A DNA stretch of 33,686 bases from a virus, in the IMG/VR virus record IMGVR_UViG_3300028610_002416, positions 1-33,686 of that record; one strand, 5' to 3'. Made by a program: the position numbers and the translations under genes. Shown here piece after piece: positions 23,414-31,186 of this stretch. The notes under the pieces are model-generated. The model saw nothing but the letters and a program-made list of their open reading frames with translations. It did not search any database and was not told the origin of the DNA. Position 1 is the first letter of the stretch. Each line of letters begins with the position of its first letter.

Positions 23414-23790
23414 AGACAGACCACTTAGGCCAAGAAGTCATTAAATGCCATCTCTGCAACAAGGAAACCACGATGCTAGGCACACTCTGTGACCGCTGCC
23501 ACGAACTGGAAACCCGAATTCAGCGCGATCTAGAGTTAGCCACGCAAATCGTGATAGCATTACAAAAAGCCCAAGCGCCCACGATGAACCTAGACGAATT
23601 CGTGCGCGATGGCATCTGTAAAGTAATGGTTATCGCCGCCGAGACAACAGCAGCGATAACCACCAATCCAGGCGACGCAGCCGGCGTCCCCTTAATCTTT
23701 TTTGGCATTGAGGAGAAACTGCTGGCCACCTGGCAAACGGAATATGAGCGGCTATTTAAACCCAAGGAGGAACAAACCAATGAGCACTAA
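23410..23790 (+). CDS. Zinc-finger helical protein
   Basis: 126 residues from ATG 23410, overlapping the previous stop. CHLCNKETTMLGTLCDRC is a CxxC-x11-CxxC zinc knuckle at about 12-29, followed by helices (LETRIQRDLELATQIVIALQ ... LLATWQTEYERLFKPKEEQT). Small DNA- or protein-binding factor; no specific family. Confidence 0.6.
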   Translation: MKTDHLGQEVIKCHLCNKETTMLGTLCDRCHELETRIQRDLELATQIVIALQKAQAPTMNLDEFVRDGICKVMVIAAETTAAITTNPGDAAGVPLIFFGIEEKLLATWQTEYERLFKPKEEQTNEH

Positions 23791-24037
23791 CACTAACCTT
23801 TACATCCAAATCTTATGGCCCGAAATGCTGGAGCAAGGCGACATCCAAATCATCGCCCCGCCCACCGCCGATCACCCCGGCCAGGCCCGGCTTGTTCGAG
23901 CCATCATCGGCGACGCCCGGCCCGACGCGCCAAGCTCGCGGCCGCTGCTCAGTCATCAAAGCAGATCCAACATCGGCTACGTGGCCAACGTCAAGTTTAT
24001 GGAGGAGCCTTATGACCACAGCTACGTTATTCGATAA
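23780..24037 (+). CDS. Small uncharacterised protein
   Basis: 85 residues from ATG 23780 (AAGGAGG 9 nt upstream), overlapping its neighbour by 11 nt. Beta-rich (NLYIQILWPEMLEQGDIQII, ARLVRAIIGDARPD, NIGYVANVKFMEEP). Not recognised. Confidence 0.55.
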   Translation: MSTNTNLYIQILWPEMLEQGDIQIIAPPTADHPGQARLVRAIIGDARPDAPSSRPLLSHQSRSNIGYVANVKFMEEPYDHSYVIR

Positions 24038-24209
24038 TAAAATCATCATCACAGAGGAGGAATGCAAGTACTTAATTCTAGATCTAACAGCCAAAATCAT
24101 CGAACATCAGAAAATCCTGGACACAGAAAAATCGCTGTTAGCCAAGCTAAAAAGGAGCCTCGCCGACCAGGGCGAGACTCCAGATATTCACCACGCAGAG
24201 ACGCAATGA
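24012..24209 (+). CDS. Small helical protein
   Basis: 65 residues from ATG 24012 (GGAGGAG 4-5 nt upstream), overlapping the previous gene by 26 nt. A single long amphipathic helix or coiled coil: EEECKYLILDLTAKIIEHQK, ILDTEKSLLAKLKRSLADQG. Not recognised. Confidence 0.5.
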   Translation: MTTATLFDNKIIITEEECKYLILDLTAKIIEHQKILDTEKSLLAKLKRSLADQGETPDIHHAETQ

Positions 24210-24251
24210 ACACCTAGCATGATAGCGCCGTAATCGTTGCGACGCAAAGAA

Positions 24252-24274
24252 AGCCCCGTCGCTGAGGCGGGGCT
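24252..24274. terminator. Intergenic hairpin without U-tract
   Basis: AGCCCCG/CGGGGCT stem around 9 nt, between two early genes and just before an AAGGAGG ribosome binding site. Likely a partial terminator or mRNA-processing or stability element. Confidence 0.5.
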
Positions 24275-24289
24275 AACCAAGGAGGAACG

Positions 24290-24562
24290 ATGCCAATAAA
24301 TCCCCGCGAGCGCTTGACCAAAAAGGCCAGGGCTGCCATAGAACTCTATGCCAGCCTCAAATCAGAACGTACCGGGCGTTACCAGCACTTTATGATCGAC
24401 CACGTTCTGGCCGCCGAGCGAATGAAACGCGCCGATCTGTACGCCTGGATTGAATCTATTGGCTATCGTTGGCGGCCGCCGTATTGGGAGATTAAGAGCA
24501 TCGACGGCCGCACGATCGGCGGCTATTGTCCGAAAGAGAAGCGGCCGCCGAAGAAGAAATAA
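24290..24562 (+). CDS. Small basic protein
   Basis: 90 residues, AAGGAGG 4 nt before the ATG. Helical first half (KKARAAIELYASLKSERTGR, YQHFMIDHVLAAERMKRADL), aromatic middle (YRWRPPYWEIKSIDGRTIGG) and Lys/Pro-rich end (KEKRPPKKK). Possibly DNA-binding; not recognised. Last gene before a strong terminator. Confidence 0.6.
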   Translation: MPINPRERLTKKARAAIELYASLKSERTGRYQHFMIDHVLAAERMKRADLYAWIESIGYRWRPPYWEIKSIDGRTIGGYCPKEKRPPKKK

Positions 24563-24573
24563 GCAAAGAAAAG

Positions 24574-24598
24574 GCCCCGTCGTGAGACGGGGCTTTTT
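24574..24598 (+). terminator. Intrinsic terminator
   Basis: 8-bp perfect stem GCCCCGTC/GACGGGGC, GTGA tetraloop, followed by TTTTT. It ends the early operon. The 14-bp palindrome TTTGAAATTTCAAA follows at 24607-24620. Confidence 0.85.
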
Positions 24599-24692
24599 GA
24601 TTCACGTTTGAAATTTCAAAAGCAAAAACCCAATCCGCCGATATTGAATCGCGGAAAAAATCACTAACGGCGATAACCACCAAAAACGCCGA

Positions 24693-24727
24693 TTTTAATG
24701 TTATTTTAATGTTGGCGGTTTATTATG
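24693..24727 (+). promoter_or_regulatory. Promoter-like element shared with A-depleted tract, copy 1
   Basis: TTTTAATGTTATTTTAATGTT followed by GGCGG and a TATTAT -10-like box; about 26 of 36 positions match the element at 26007-26041. It contains a direct repeat TTTTAATGTT. It lies 38 nt before the excisionase-like gene at 24765, so it is probably its promoter with a regulator site. Confidence 0.5.
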
Positions 24728-24764
24728 TGGTTAATTGAATTTACGAGTGTAACAGGAGAAAACA

Positions 24765-25106
24765 ATGAAAACTTGGAACGACTATCCGCCAGTGTTAACC
24801 GCCACGGAAACCGCCGAGCTACTGAGAATCGACCGCCTGAACACTATCACCGAAAAATGCCGCCGAGGTGAACTTCCCGCCTTCAAAGCCAGTGGCAAAG
24901 CTTGGCGCATTGACCGCGATAGACTGCGAGCAATGTTCGCGCTGAAGAACCAAAAGAATGTCAGCTTGGCCGATAAACTTGGCGAGATTGAGCTGGCGCT
25001 GAGTACGTTGGCAGCTGTGCATCGAGGCACGGAAATCGAGGAGCAGCTGCGAACGGCGCATGCGGCGGCGCTCGATGCGTACAACCAGGCGCGGGAAGAT
25101 GGATAA
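24765..25106 (+). CDS. Excisionase-like HTH regulator with helical tail
   Basis: 113 residues, AGGAG 6-7 nt before the ATG. Residues 8-58 form an HTH_17 domain: LTATETAELLRIDRLNTITE, KCRRGELPAFKASGKAWRID, RDRL. A helical C-terminal part (LADKLGEIELALSTLAAVHR ... LRTAHAAALDAYNQ) may dimerise. It stands alone between two terminators, with a promoter-like element also found before the A-depleted tract, so it might regulate both. Confidence 0.75.
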   Translation: MKTWNDYPPVLTATETAELLRIDRLNTITEKCRRGELPAFKASGKAWRIDRDRLRAMFALKNQKNVSLADKLGEIELALSTLAAVHRGTEIEEQLRTAHAAALDAYNQAREDG

Positions 25107-25125
25107 GCCAGGCGTTACGGTCCCA

Positions 25126-25162
25126 GGCCTCAGCCCTTGCGGGGGTTGGGGCCTTTTTTTTT
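25126..25162 (+). terminator. Intrinsic terminator
   Basis: Eleven-pair stem GGCCTCAGCCC/GGGTTGGGGCC (G-U pairs included) around TTGCGG, then nine T (25154-25162). Ends the HTH regulator transcript. Confidence 0.8.
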
Positions 25163-25785
25163 GGGGAAATTTAGGAGGCTGCGGTTTGGGGCTATTTGCT
25201 CCGGAGCAAAGGCTCTCTGCTCTTGTGGCTGGGTGGGAACGCTTTGCGCAGGGCGATGCACCATATAGGGCGAAGGGGAAGCCGGACTTTAAATCAACCC
25301 CCTTTAGCAGGAGTTCACTTTTTCCGCAAGCCGTCTGTTAAAAACAAATGAATCGCAAGGCAAACTATTCAAAATAAAAGCGGCCTAAACTGCAGGCCGC
25401 CGGGCGCACAAAGTCACTTTTTATTAAAGAGAGTCCCGTCAGCAAACTCACTTTCCATTCAGCCATCCTCGCTGCGCCCGAACGCCGCCTAAACTACAGG
25501 CGGCTAGGGGGAGTACCCCCATCGGGTCGTATCGCCCAGGCGAGTCGGGGTCGGGGTCGGGGCGCTAACTTGCTATTCAAACTCACTTTCAAATAACAAA
25601 TTCACTTTCAATTCTGCCCCGCCCTCCTTCCTCCTCCTCGCCTGTCCGCCGCCCTCCCCCCCCTTTTTTAAAAAATCTTTGAAGCAGCGGCTGGCTTCCC
25701 GGTGCAGCTCCTTTCCCAAACAACTAAGGACACCTCTTATTTATGCCGCCCCTCCGCCCCGGCATCCCACCCAAGGAACCAAAAA
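25163..25785. other. Non-coding region with dyads and TCACTTT repeats
   Basis: No credible gene. It holds a perfect 16-bp palindrome TTTGCTCCGGAGCAAA (25195-25210), five copies of TCACTTT (25315, 25414, 25448, 25583, 25602), GGGTC-type short tandem G-runs near 25543-25562, and two related hairpins at 25380-25400 and 25484-25504. It leads into the A-depleted tract. Appears regulatory or structural rather than coding. Confidence 0.6.
25380..25504. repeat. Twin hairpins with covarying stems
   Basis: 25380-25400 has arms GCGGCCT/AGGCCGC with loop AAACTGC; 25484-25504 has arms GCCGCCT/AGGCGGC with loop AAACTAC. Loops are nearly identical while stem bases differ in matched pairs, so base-pairing has been kept. 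Candidate RNA hairpins or protein-binding dyads. Confidence 0.6.
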
Positions 25786-25796
25786 GCGTGGTGGTC

Positions 25797-25827
<31 letters not shown>

Positions 25828-26006
25828 CTCTGCCCCCTGGCCGCCGTCTGGTCGTGGCGGGGTGCGCTCCGCGTCGTCCGTTGCCGCGTGCCGTTTGCGT
25901 TGTTGCTTGTGGCGTGCCGTTGCTCCTGCTCGCTGCCTCGGTGTGTGTTGCCCTCCGCCCTTGGGGCGTGGGGGGCGGGCTTCCGGTGTCGTTTTTCTTT
26001 ACGATA

Positions 26007-26041
26007 TTTTAATGTGACGTTAATGTTCGCGTTGTATACTG
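26007..26041 (+). promoter_or_regulatory. Promoter-like element within the A-depleted tract, copy 2
   Basis: TTTTAATGTGACGTTAATGT, then TCGCG and TATACT (26035-26040). Similar to the element before the HTH gene (24693-24727). It sits in the only A-containing island and points into the 1.4-kb A-poor stretch, so it would drive an RNA made almost solely of G, U and C. Confidence 0.5.
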
Positions 26042-27669
26042 TTAGTGTTGGTGGGTGGCGGGGTTGTCCCTCCGCCCGGTCTCTCTCTCGTGGGGGTGCT
26101 TCGTGGCTCGTCTTGGCTTGGTTCCGTCCTCTCTCCTCTCTTTCCTTCGTTCGCCCGCCGTCGCCGGCGTGGCTTCCGTGTCGGCCTCGCCGGCCGGTTG
26201 GGCCTCCGTGTCTTTTCGTGGCCCTGGTTCCGTGGCCTCCGCCGCCGTGGCCGTCCGTTGGGCCCGTTGGTTGGGCCTGTCCGCCCTCGTCGGGTTTGTT
26301 GGCCCGCTTGGTTCGTCGGGCGTGGGCTCGTGGGTCGTGGTCGTTTCCGCCGCGCCTCGCGTGTGCGTGTTCGGTTGCGCCGCTTCCTTGTCCGTTGGCG
26401 TGGCCGCGTCCTGGTCCTCTCGTGCCGGCCGTGGTGGCCTGGTTTGGTTTTAGTTGGCTTGGTTTTTCGGCCCGCGCCGGGCGGTTCCCGGCTTTCTCTT
26501 TCGTGGGGGTGTCTCGTGTCCGTTGCTCTTTCTTCGTCTGTTTGGTCTTCTCGCCGGGTTGCCGGTTCCGCCGTTGGTTCTGGCGCCTCTCGTTGGGCCG
26601 TTCGTTCCTCCTCGCGCTCTGTTTCGGGCGCCGTCTTGGTGGCCGGTTTCGCGTCGTGGGCCGCCGCCTCTGCGTTTTCGCGCCGTTGGTCTGGCCGGTT
26701 GCCTCGCCGTTGTCGTGGCGCCGTTGTCCGCCGCCGGCCGTCTGGCCTGTTCGCGGTTTCTGTCCCCGTCGCCGGTGTGGGGGGGGTGCTTCGTGGCCGT
26801 TAGCCTTGTCGGGTTTTGTGGTTCGCGCTCCCTCCCCGCCGGGGGGGGAGCTGTGGCGGCCCGGCTTGTTTCCGCCGTCGCCGTCTCCGGCCGCGGCGTT
26901 GCCGTTGGGTGCTGTGTCGGCGCCGATCAGGCCGTCCTTGTTGCCGCTCCTCCGGCCTCGTTGTCCGTGTTCGCCGCCTTTGGGTCTGGGTCCGCTTGGG
27001 GGCCTGGGTCTGGCGCTCCCGGTGTTGGGTCTGGCGCTCCTGGTGCCTGCTCTTTGTCCGCCGTTGGTTCGGTCTGTCTGGTCGGGCGTTCTGGCGCTTC
27101 CGTGTCTTGGTGGGCCGGTGGTGGGCCTGGCGTCCCTCTGCGCGCGCGCCTGGTCGGGCGCTCTGTGGCCTTGGTTCGCGCGGTTGCCGCCTCCGGGCCA
27201 GCCGCCGCCTTCGTGGGCCTGGTCGCCTCGCCCTGCCCGGCGGGGTTGTCGCCGTCGCCGTCGTGGTCGTCGTGCGGCTCCGGTTCGTGGTCGTCGTTGG
27301 CGCTGGCCGCTGGCCTTGGGCTGTTTGTCGCCGTTTTTCCCGTGCTGGCTCCCGGCGCTCCTTTGCCGTCGTCGTTCCTGCCTGCTTGGCCTGGTGGTGC
27401 GTGGGTGCCGGTTGCCGCGCGGCCCGGCGTCCCGGCCGGCTCTGGGTGGGCCTGGTCGCCCTGCCAGCCGTCGCTCTTTTAGCCGGCTTGGTTTCGGCGG
27501 GGCGGGCTTCGTGCCCGTCCCGCGCGGAGGAGAGCGGCCCGTTAGAGCCTGGGCCGCCGCGCGCGCAGCCTCACCTTTAATTTAGGCTGGTTGCGTTTGC
27601 CAAGGCGCTCCCAGTTCGGGCGTAGTGCGGAGCGCGCAATGAGGTTGTAAGGGCATTTGCACCCTTCAC

Positions 27670-27692
27670 CATCTGGGGAATTTCCCCAGATG
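27670..27692. repeat. 23-bp perfect palindrome, copy C
   Basis: Arms CATCTGGGGAA/TTCCCCAGATG with central T (copies A and B have A, i.e. the other strand's base). It lies in the 390-nt non-coding gap between the A-depleted tract and the gene at 27871. Confidence 0.9.
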
Positions 27693-27712
27693 CGAAACAC
27701 CGTTAGTTTTTT

Positions 27713-27754
27713 CTCCCCTTGGGGACCAGGGATCTACCTGGCCCACAAGGGGAG
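27713..27754. ncRNA. Long imperfect hairpin upstream of 27871 gene
   Basis: A 9-bp stem CTCCCCTTG/CAAGGGGAG continues through two mismatches into a 5-bp stem CCAGG/CCTGG with loop GATCTA. Strong enough to fold in RNA or DNA. With the palindrome at 27670 and a small AAGGG/CCCTT hairpin near 27648-27665, it makes 27590-27870 a structured leader with no gene. Whether it is an ncRNA or an operator is open. Confidence 0.45.
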
Positions 27755-27870
27755 GGAAACCTCGAACACCTTAAAAACTCAATCGCTCATCGGGCAACGG
27801 TGAAACACCGGCTTGAGGTAAATCTGAGCCTGGAGAATGAGCAGCCAATTTTACATAACTAGGAGGATTG

Positions 27871-28071
27871 ATGGACCACTACGCGGGATTATTTGGCTTA
27901 CCAGTAGAACAAATACGACATTTCGATGACCTATCACCACAGCAGCAGGACGAAGTAGCTTATCATTTTTCCACCATAGACGCATCAAAATATATCTATG
28001 CCGTGAAACGTGACGGCCACCTCGTTTCAATCAGACACAAACGAAATTATAATTACGAACGATCAGCATAA
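27871..28071 (+). CDS. Small uncharacterised protein
   Basis: 66 residues from ATG 27871 (AGGAGG 4-5 nt upstream). MDHYAGLFGLPVEQIRHFDD, LSPQQQDEVAYHFSTIDASK, YIYAVKRDGHLVSIRHKRNY: a helix followed by a beta hairpin. Not recognised. A GC-rich hairpin follows. Confidence 0.6.
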   Translation: MDHYAGLFGLPVEQIRHFDDLSPQQQDEVAYHFSTIDASKYIYAVKRDGHLVSIRHKRNYNYERSA

Positions 28072-28076
28072 AAAAA

Positions 28077-28107
28077 GCCCCGCCCGTGTTGATCGCACGG
28101 GCGAGGC
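28077..28107. terminator. Intergenic hairpin
   Basis: GCC-CCGCCCGTG / CACGGGCG-A-GGC around TTGATCG with single bulges, preceded by A7 on the plus strand (a T7 tract for the minus strand). Could be bidirectional, or an mRNA stability element. Confidence 0.5.
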
Positions 28108-28142
28108 CAAACCAAATCCTTACCTCACAGAAAGGAATTTTT

Positions 28143-28736
28143 ATGATTATAGCAGAGATACCGACCGAGTACAATTATGAACCTATCCAACTTTGCAGCG
28201 TCCAATACGACCGCAAAGACAAAACCTTTATCGTGGCCAATGGCGCCGAGATCACCCGCGTCCCAGCCAATGGCTACAAGGACCGCAACGCCAAGGAGCT
28301 GGCCAGCCTGTTGGCCCTGGAGTTCGACCGGCCCGATCTGGTGCAGATGGTCAAGCAGACATTTTCTGATTATCTGCTCCATCCCGATGTGCAGGCGATC
28401 AAGAGCCGGGCGATCCGCGCCGGCTTCATCGTCCGTGATGGCCTGGTCGATCTGGACCCACCCGCATACCTGCCCGACGTGGCACAAGTCGTCAGCCAGA
28501 GCGGATCCGGAGAAATCCACAGCGTTTGGGAGAATGGGCGCGATGATCTAGCGTGCTCCTGCTACGATTGGAGAAACGGCGAAAGCCGGGCTAGAATGAC
28601 AGAGGGTAACCCGAATCGGCCTCGCTTTGGAGCGCCTGAGATATACCCCGGCCGCATCGACTGTAAACACATCATGGCCTATCTGATGGCCCTGCAAATT
28701 CAAAATCAATTATCCCGCACATCTACCGACTGGTAA
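28143..28736 (+). CDS. SWIM-type zinc-finger protein
   Basis: 197 residues from ATG 28143 (AAAGGA 6-7 nt upstream). The C-terminal end has CSCYDW ... 30 residues ... DCKHIMAYLMALQ, matching the CxC-xn-CxH pattern of SWIM zinc fingers, which mediate DNA or protein contacts. The front part is beta then helical (YDRKDKTFIVANGAEITRVP, KELASLLALEFDRPDLVQMV). In phages such proteins sit with recombination or replication genes. Confidence 0.65.
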   Translation: MIIAEIPTEYNYEPIQLCSVQYDRKDKTFIVANGAEITRVPANGYKDRNAKELASLLALEFDRPDLVQMVKQTFSDYLLHPDVQAIKSRAIRAGFIVRDGLVDLDPPAYLPDVAQVVSQSGSGEIHSVWENGRDDLACSCYDWRNGESRARMTEGNPNRPRFGAPEIYPGRIDCKHIMAYLMALQIQNQLSRTSTDW

Positions 28737-28788
28737 TTAATCGAGGGGGCGTAATGCCCCCATCACATACTTTAGGAGAATTAAAATA

Positions 28789-29469
28789 ATGACTGAACAA
28801 GCAATCACCGCACCCGCAGAGACCGCAATTCAAGAAAATGGCTATAGTGATTTGGATGATTTTCAATTACCCAGATGGCGAATCAATAAGGACAATGGCC
28901 TATTCATTCACGATTACGGCGACCAAAACGAAGCCATTCAAGTCGCTCTGATCAAGGTGAGCAAATCGCGGGTGATGTGGCCAGAGCGATATACCGAGAG
29001 CAATCGCCCGGAGTGCCGGAGCCACAATCTAGCCCATCCCGAAGAACGCGACCCAGAGAAAGCGCCGTTTGGCGCGGTCGATGCGAGCAACCTTCGTACA
29101 TGCGCCAGCTGTCCTTTGGCCGAATGGACGGACGACGGCCAAGAGCGGATTAAGCCGCGATGCGCGCTGACGTATGACCTGTTGTTGTTGGACCTGGAGA
29201 CGGGAATGTTAGGCGTATTGTCGTTGATGCGGACGCGGGCCAAAGTGGCCCGGACCCTTGAAGGGTTTTGGAAAATGACTCATATGCGGTTTAGCGTTAG
29301 GCTGACTACCGAAAAAGTCAGCGGGCCCAGTGGCCAATGGTGGGGCATCACATTTGAACGAGATTCCACCTTTGAGCCAGAACAACGCGAGCAGCTCATC
29401 GGCATGGCGACAGGCTTTAAACATTGGAACCTCAGCAGCATTACCGTTGACATCACCCAGGACGAATAA
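28789..29469 (+). CDS. Conserved phage protein, possible ssDNA-binding partner
   Basis: 226 residues, AGGAG 9 nt before the ATG. Opening FQLPRWRINKDNGLFIHDYG, then a Cys/His cluster (CRSHNLAHPEERD ... CASCPLAEWTDDG ... KPRCALTYDLLLLDLETG) and a beta-rich C-terminal part (HMRFSVRLTTEKVSGPSGQW). The '...LPR......G.F / CA.CP...W / KPRC..' layout recurs in phage early regions beside replication genes. A single-stranded DNA-binding or recombination-mediator role is inferred only. Confidence 0.6.
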   Translation: MTEQAITAPAETAIQENGYSDLDDFQLPRWRINKDNGLFIHDYGDQNEAIQVALIKVSKSRVMWPERYTESNRPECRSHNLAHPEERDPEKAPFGAVDASNLRTCASCPLAEWTDDGQERIKPRCALTYDLLLLDLETGMLGVLSLMRTRAKVARTLEGFWKMTHMRFSVRLTTEKVSGPSGQWWGITFERDSTFEPEQREQLIGMATGFKHWNLSSITVDITQDE

Positions 29470-29475
29470 CCCCCC

Positions 29476-29503
29476 CCTGGCCGGGTCACACGGCCCGGCC
29501 AGG
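29476..29503. terminator. Strong GC hairpin
   Basis: 10-bp perfect stem CCTGGCCGGG/CCCGGCCAGG around TCACACGG, directly after the preceding stop and before the next ribosome binding site. No U-tract. Confidence 0.55.
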
Positions 29504-29526
29504 CTGCGAAAGGAGACATAAAAATA

Positions 29527-29799
29527 ATGTGCCAAGATTATGTATACATCGACCACAATGGCAGCCTACTCGACCAGAACGACCAACCCGATCAGCAAGC
29601 CGCGCTCCAGCATGCCCGCGTCCTGGGCGCACACTACCAAGCCCGCTTTGTCTGCGTGGCCCGGGTGATCCGGCTGAAGCTCGAGATCCCGCGTTGCGAT
29701 TGCTGCGGCCAGCGGTTTGATGGCTATGGCGAAATTTGCGCGGCGTGCGGCGGGGAAATGGCGGAGCAGACTCCCCGCCCGCTCGAGGAAGCCGCCTAA
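29527..29799 (+). CDS. Small zinc-ribbon protein
   Basis: 90 residues, AAGGAG about 10 nt before the ATG. C-terminal ribbon CDCCGQRFDGYGEICAACGG (two CxxC knuckles). N-terminal part helical (QQAALQHARVLGAHYQARFV). Function unknown. Confidence 0.6.
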   Translation: MCQDYVYIDHNGSLLDQNDQPDQQAALQHARVLGAHYQARFVCVARVIRLKLEIPRCDCCGQRFDGYGEICAACGGEMAEQTPRPLEEAA

Positions 29800-29809
29800 G
29801 CAATCCCCC

Positions 29810-29846
29810 CCCCAGCCGCCGCGCCAGGGTGCGCGGTGGGCTGGGG
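29810..29846. terminator. Long GC hairpin
   Basis: CCCCAGCC and CCGCGC pair with GCGCGG and GGCTGGGG, separated by small bulges, around CAGGGT; outer C and G runs can extend the stem. Separates two transcription units; the next promoter starts about 45 nt on. Confidence 0.6.
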
Positions 29847-29889
29847 TTGGGGGAGTTTCGGAACTGTTGCGTGATTTCAGTGCCCTCTA

Positions 29890-29898
29890 TGATATAAT
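29890..29898 (+). promoter_or_regulatory. Extended -10 promoter, leader copy 1
   Basis: TGATATAAT is an extended -10 box; no good -35 is seen. The following leader (AAACCAAATTTCA, CACAAGGAGAA) is very like that after the TGATATAAT at 31385, so the two promoters are duplicates. Confidence 0.65.
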
Positions 29899-29938
29899 CA
29901 AATCAAACCAAATTTCAGTACTCACAAGGAGAAGAACA

Positions 29939-30169
29939 ATGTTTACGAAAGGCCAACGAGTTAAAATTACCAGCGTCACCCGTACCAGAACCATCTTTCA
30001 AAATGCCGAGGTTGCCCCCGGCACAACCAAAACCCATAACCTGAATGTGACCGGCGTCATCACCCAGGTCTACGAGGATCCGTTGCTGTCGTATGAGGTG
30101 AAAGTCGACGGGAAGATGGAAGGCCAAGACCATATCGAGGTTAATCCCGGCGAATTGAAAGCAATCTAA
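29939..30169 (+). CDS. Small SH3/KOW-like beta-barrel protein
   Basis: 76 residues from ATG 29939 (AAGGAG about 8 nt upstream). FTKGQRVKITSVTRTRTIFQ, then HNLNVTGVITQVYEDPLLSY, EVKVDGKMEGQDHIEVNPGE: the strand pattern with 'G..V.I' opening fits small SH3-like/KOW barrels that bind nucleic acids or proteins. Overlaps the next start as TAATG. Confidence 0.6.
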   Translation: MFTKGQRVKITSVTRTRTIFQNAEVAPGTTKTHNLNVTGVITQVYEDPLLSYEVKVDGKMEGQDHIEVNPGELKAI

Positions 30170-30369
30170 TGATCTGCGCCAACCAAAAATGCGCCCGCGA
30201 CTTCGACCCCGCCGACCGGGCCAGCGCGATCACGCCGCCCGGCTCGGCGGTGCAGATCAAATATTGCTCCGTGGCCTGCGCCAAGGCCGCCGCGAACCGG
30301 CGCTATTACCTGGCGCATCGAGCGGCGATGATTGCGCGGGTACAGGCGCGGCGGGCAAAGACGAAGTGA
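30169..30369 (+). CDS. Small Cys4 zinc-finger basic protein
   Basis: 66 residues. CANQKCARDFDPADRASAIT ... YCSVACAKAAANRRYYLAHR: two Cys pairs about 28 residues apart, resembling small RNA/DNA-binding or HNH-associated zinc modules. Very Arg/Ala-rich tail. Followed by a strong terminator. Confidence 0.65.
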   Translation: MICANQKCARDFDPADRASAITPPGSAVQIKYCSVACAKAAANRRYYLAHRAAMIARVQARRAKTK

Positions 30370-30374
30370 GCCAG

Positions 30375-30401
30375 GCCCTGGCTGAAGCCGGGGCTTTTTT
30401 T
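30375..30401 (+). terminator. Intrinsic terminator
   Basis: 8-bp stem GCCCTGGC/GCCGGGGC (one G-U), TGAA loop, then TTTTTTT. Confidence 0.85.
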
Positions 30402-30417
30402 GATCAAATCAATAGGG

Positions 30418-30467
30418 TTGACAATCGAAACCATATATGGTAGAATGTTGTCAATCGAAACCGTATA
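30418..30467 (+). promoter_or_regulatory. Consensus promoter with tandem operator-like repeat
   Basis: TTGACA (30418-30423), 17-nt spacer, TAGAAT (30441-30446). The 20-nt stretch starting at the -35 box (TTGACAATCGAAACCATATA) is repeated 30 bp downstream at 30448 with three changes (TTGTCAATCGAAACCGTATA). The second copy covers the start of transcription. Three-turn phasing suggests a repressor bound at both. Confidence 0.8.
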
Positions 30468-30485
30468 GTAAAAGGAGCTAATGAA

Positions 30486-30755
30486 ATGCCTAGAAAAATT
30501 CAAGTAACCGAATGGTTGAGCCACTGTGATACTATGAGCATGCAGGAGATGCGATTATGGCTAACTCCTGGAGCCTCTACACCCTACTGGTCAAACAATG
30601 CCAATTTTAAGCACGACCAAGTGGTTGCCAGCCCTTGGGACTTTCTGGCTAAAGCCGGATATGATATGTTCAACGAAGATCACGATTACGAGGGCTGCGA
30701 TGAACAAATCACGCTAGAAGTAAATTGGATTGATCCCGCGCCATATATGGATTGA
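30486..30755 (+). CDS. Small uncharacterised protein
   Basis: 89 residues, AAAGGAG 9 nt before the ATG. PRKIQVTEWLSHCDTMSMQE, MRLWLTPGASTPYWSNNANF, then an acidic stretch (NEDHDYEGCDEQITLEVNWI). First gene behind a repressed-looking promoter. Small, acidic, soluble; an anti-restriction or other host-takeover role is conceivable but unsupported. Confidence 0.6.
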   Translation: MPRKIQVTEWLSHCDTMSMQEMRLWLTPGASTPYWSNNANFKHDQVVASPWDFLAKAGYDMFNEDHDYEGCDEQITLEVNWIDPAPYMD

Positions 30756-30762
30756 GGGGACT

Positions 30763-31113
30763 ATGACTACAATACCAGGATATTACACCACCCAAGAAGT
30801 GGCCGCACTCTTCAGTATGACCCGCCAGCGCGTGGCGGGTCTGGCCCAGCGCGAGGGATGGGAAAAACAGATGGTCGGCAACGCGGCGCTCTACGCCGCT
30901 GAAGACGTCAGAGAGTATCGGGACACCCGCTACCGCACCGAGCTAGTGAAGAAAGCCGGTTGGTGGTCAGGCCGGGGCCTCTACCGTGACGCCGATCTGG
31001 ATATAGCTTGTCCGGTCTGCGAGGGGTTTGCGGTAGAGCGGCCGCTGACGGCTGAGGGTGAAATTGATTGGATTTGCCTTAAAGGACATAGCAGCCCACC
31101 AGCGCCCCTCTAA
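30763..31113 (+). CDS. HTH DNA-binding protein with C-terminal zinc knuckle
   Basis: 116 residues from ATG 30763 (GAGGGG upstream). HTH of the excisionase/MerR type (YYTTQEVAALFSMTRQRVAG, LAQREGWEKQMVGNAALYAA, EDVREYR) followed by CPVCEGF ... 18 residues ... CLKGH, a probable zinc site. It could be the repressor acting on the operators upstream (30418) or downstream (31187-31321). Confidence 0.7.
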   Translation: MTTIPGYYTTQEVAALFSMTRQRVAGLAQREGWEKQMVGNAALYAAEDVREYRDTRYRTELVKKAGWWSGRGLYRDADLDIACPVCEGFAVERPLTAEGEIDWICLKGHSSPPAPL

Positions 31114-31186
31114 GCCCTCCCCAGCCGCAAAGCCGCCCCAACCCTACCTCAAATCAGCGGCTTTTCGGCCCGGCTCAGGAGCATCT

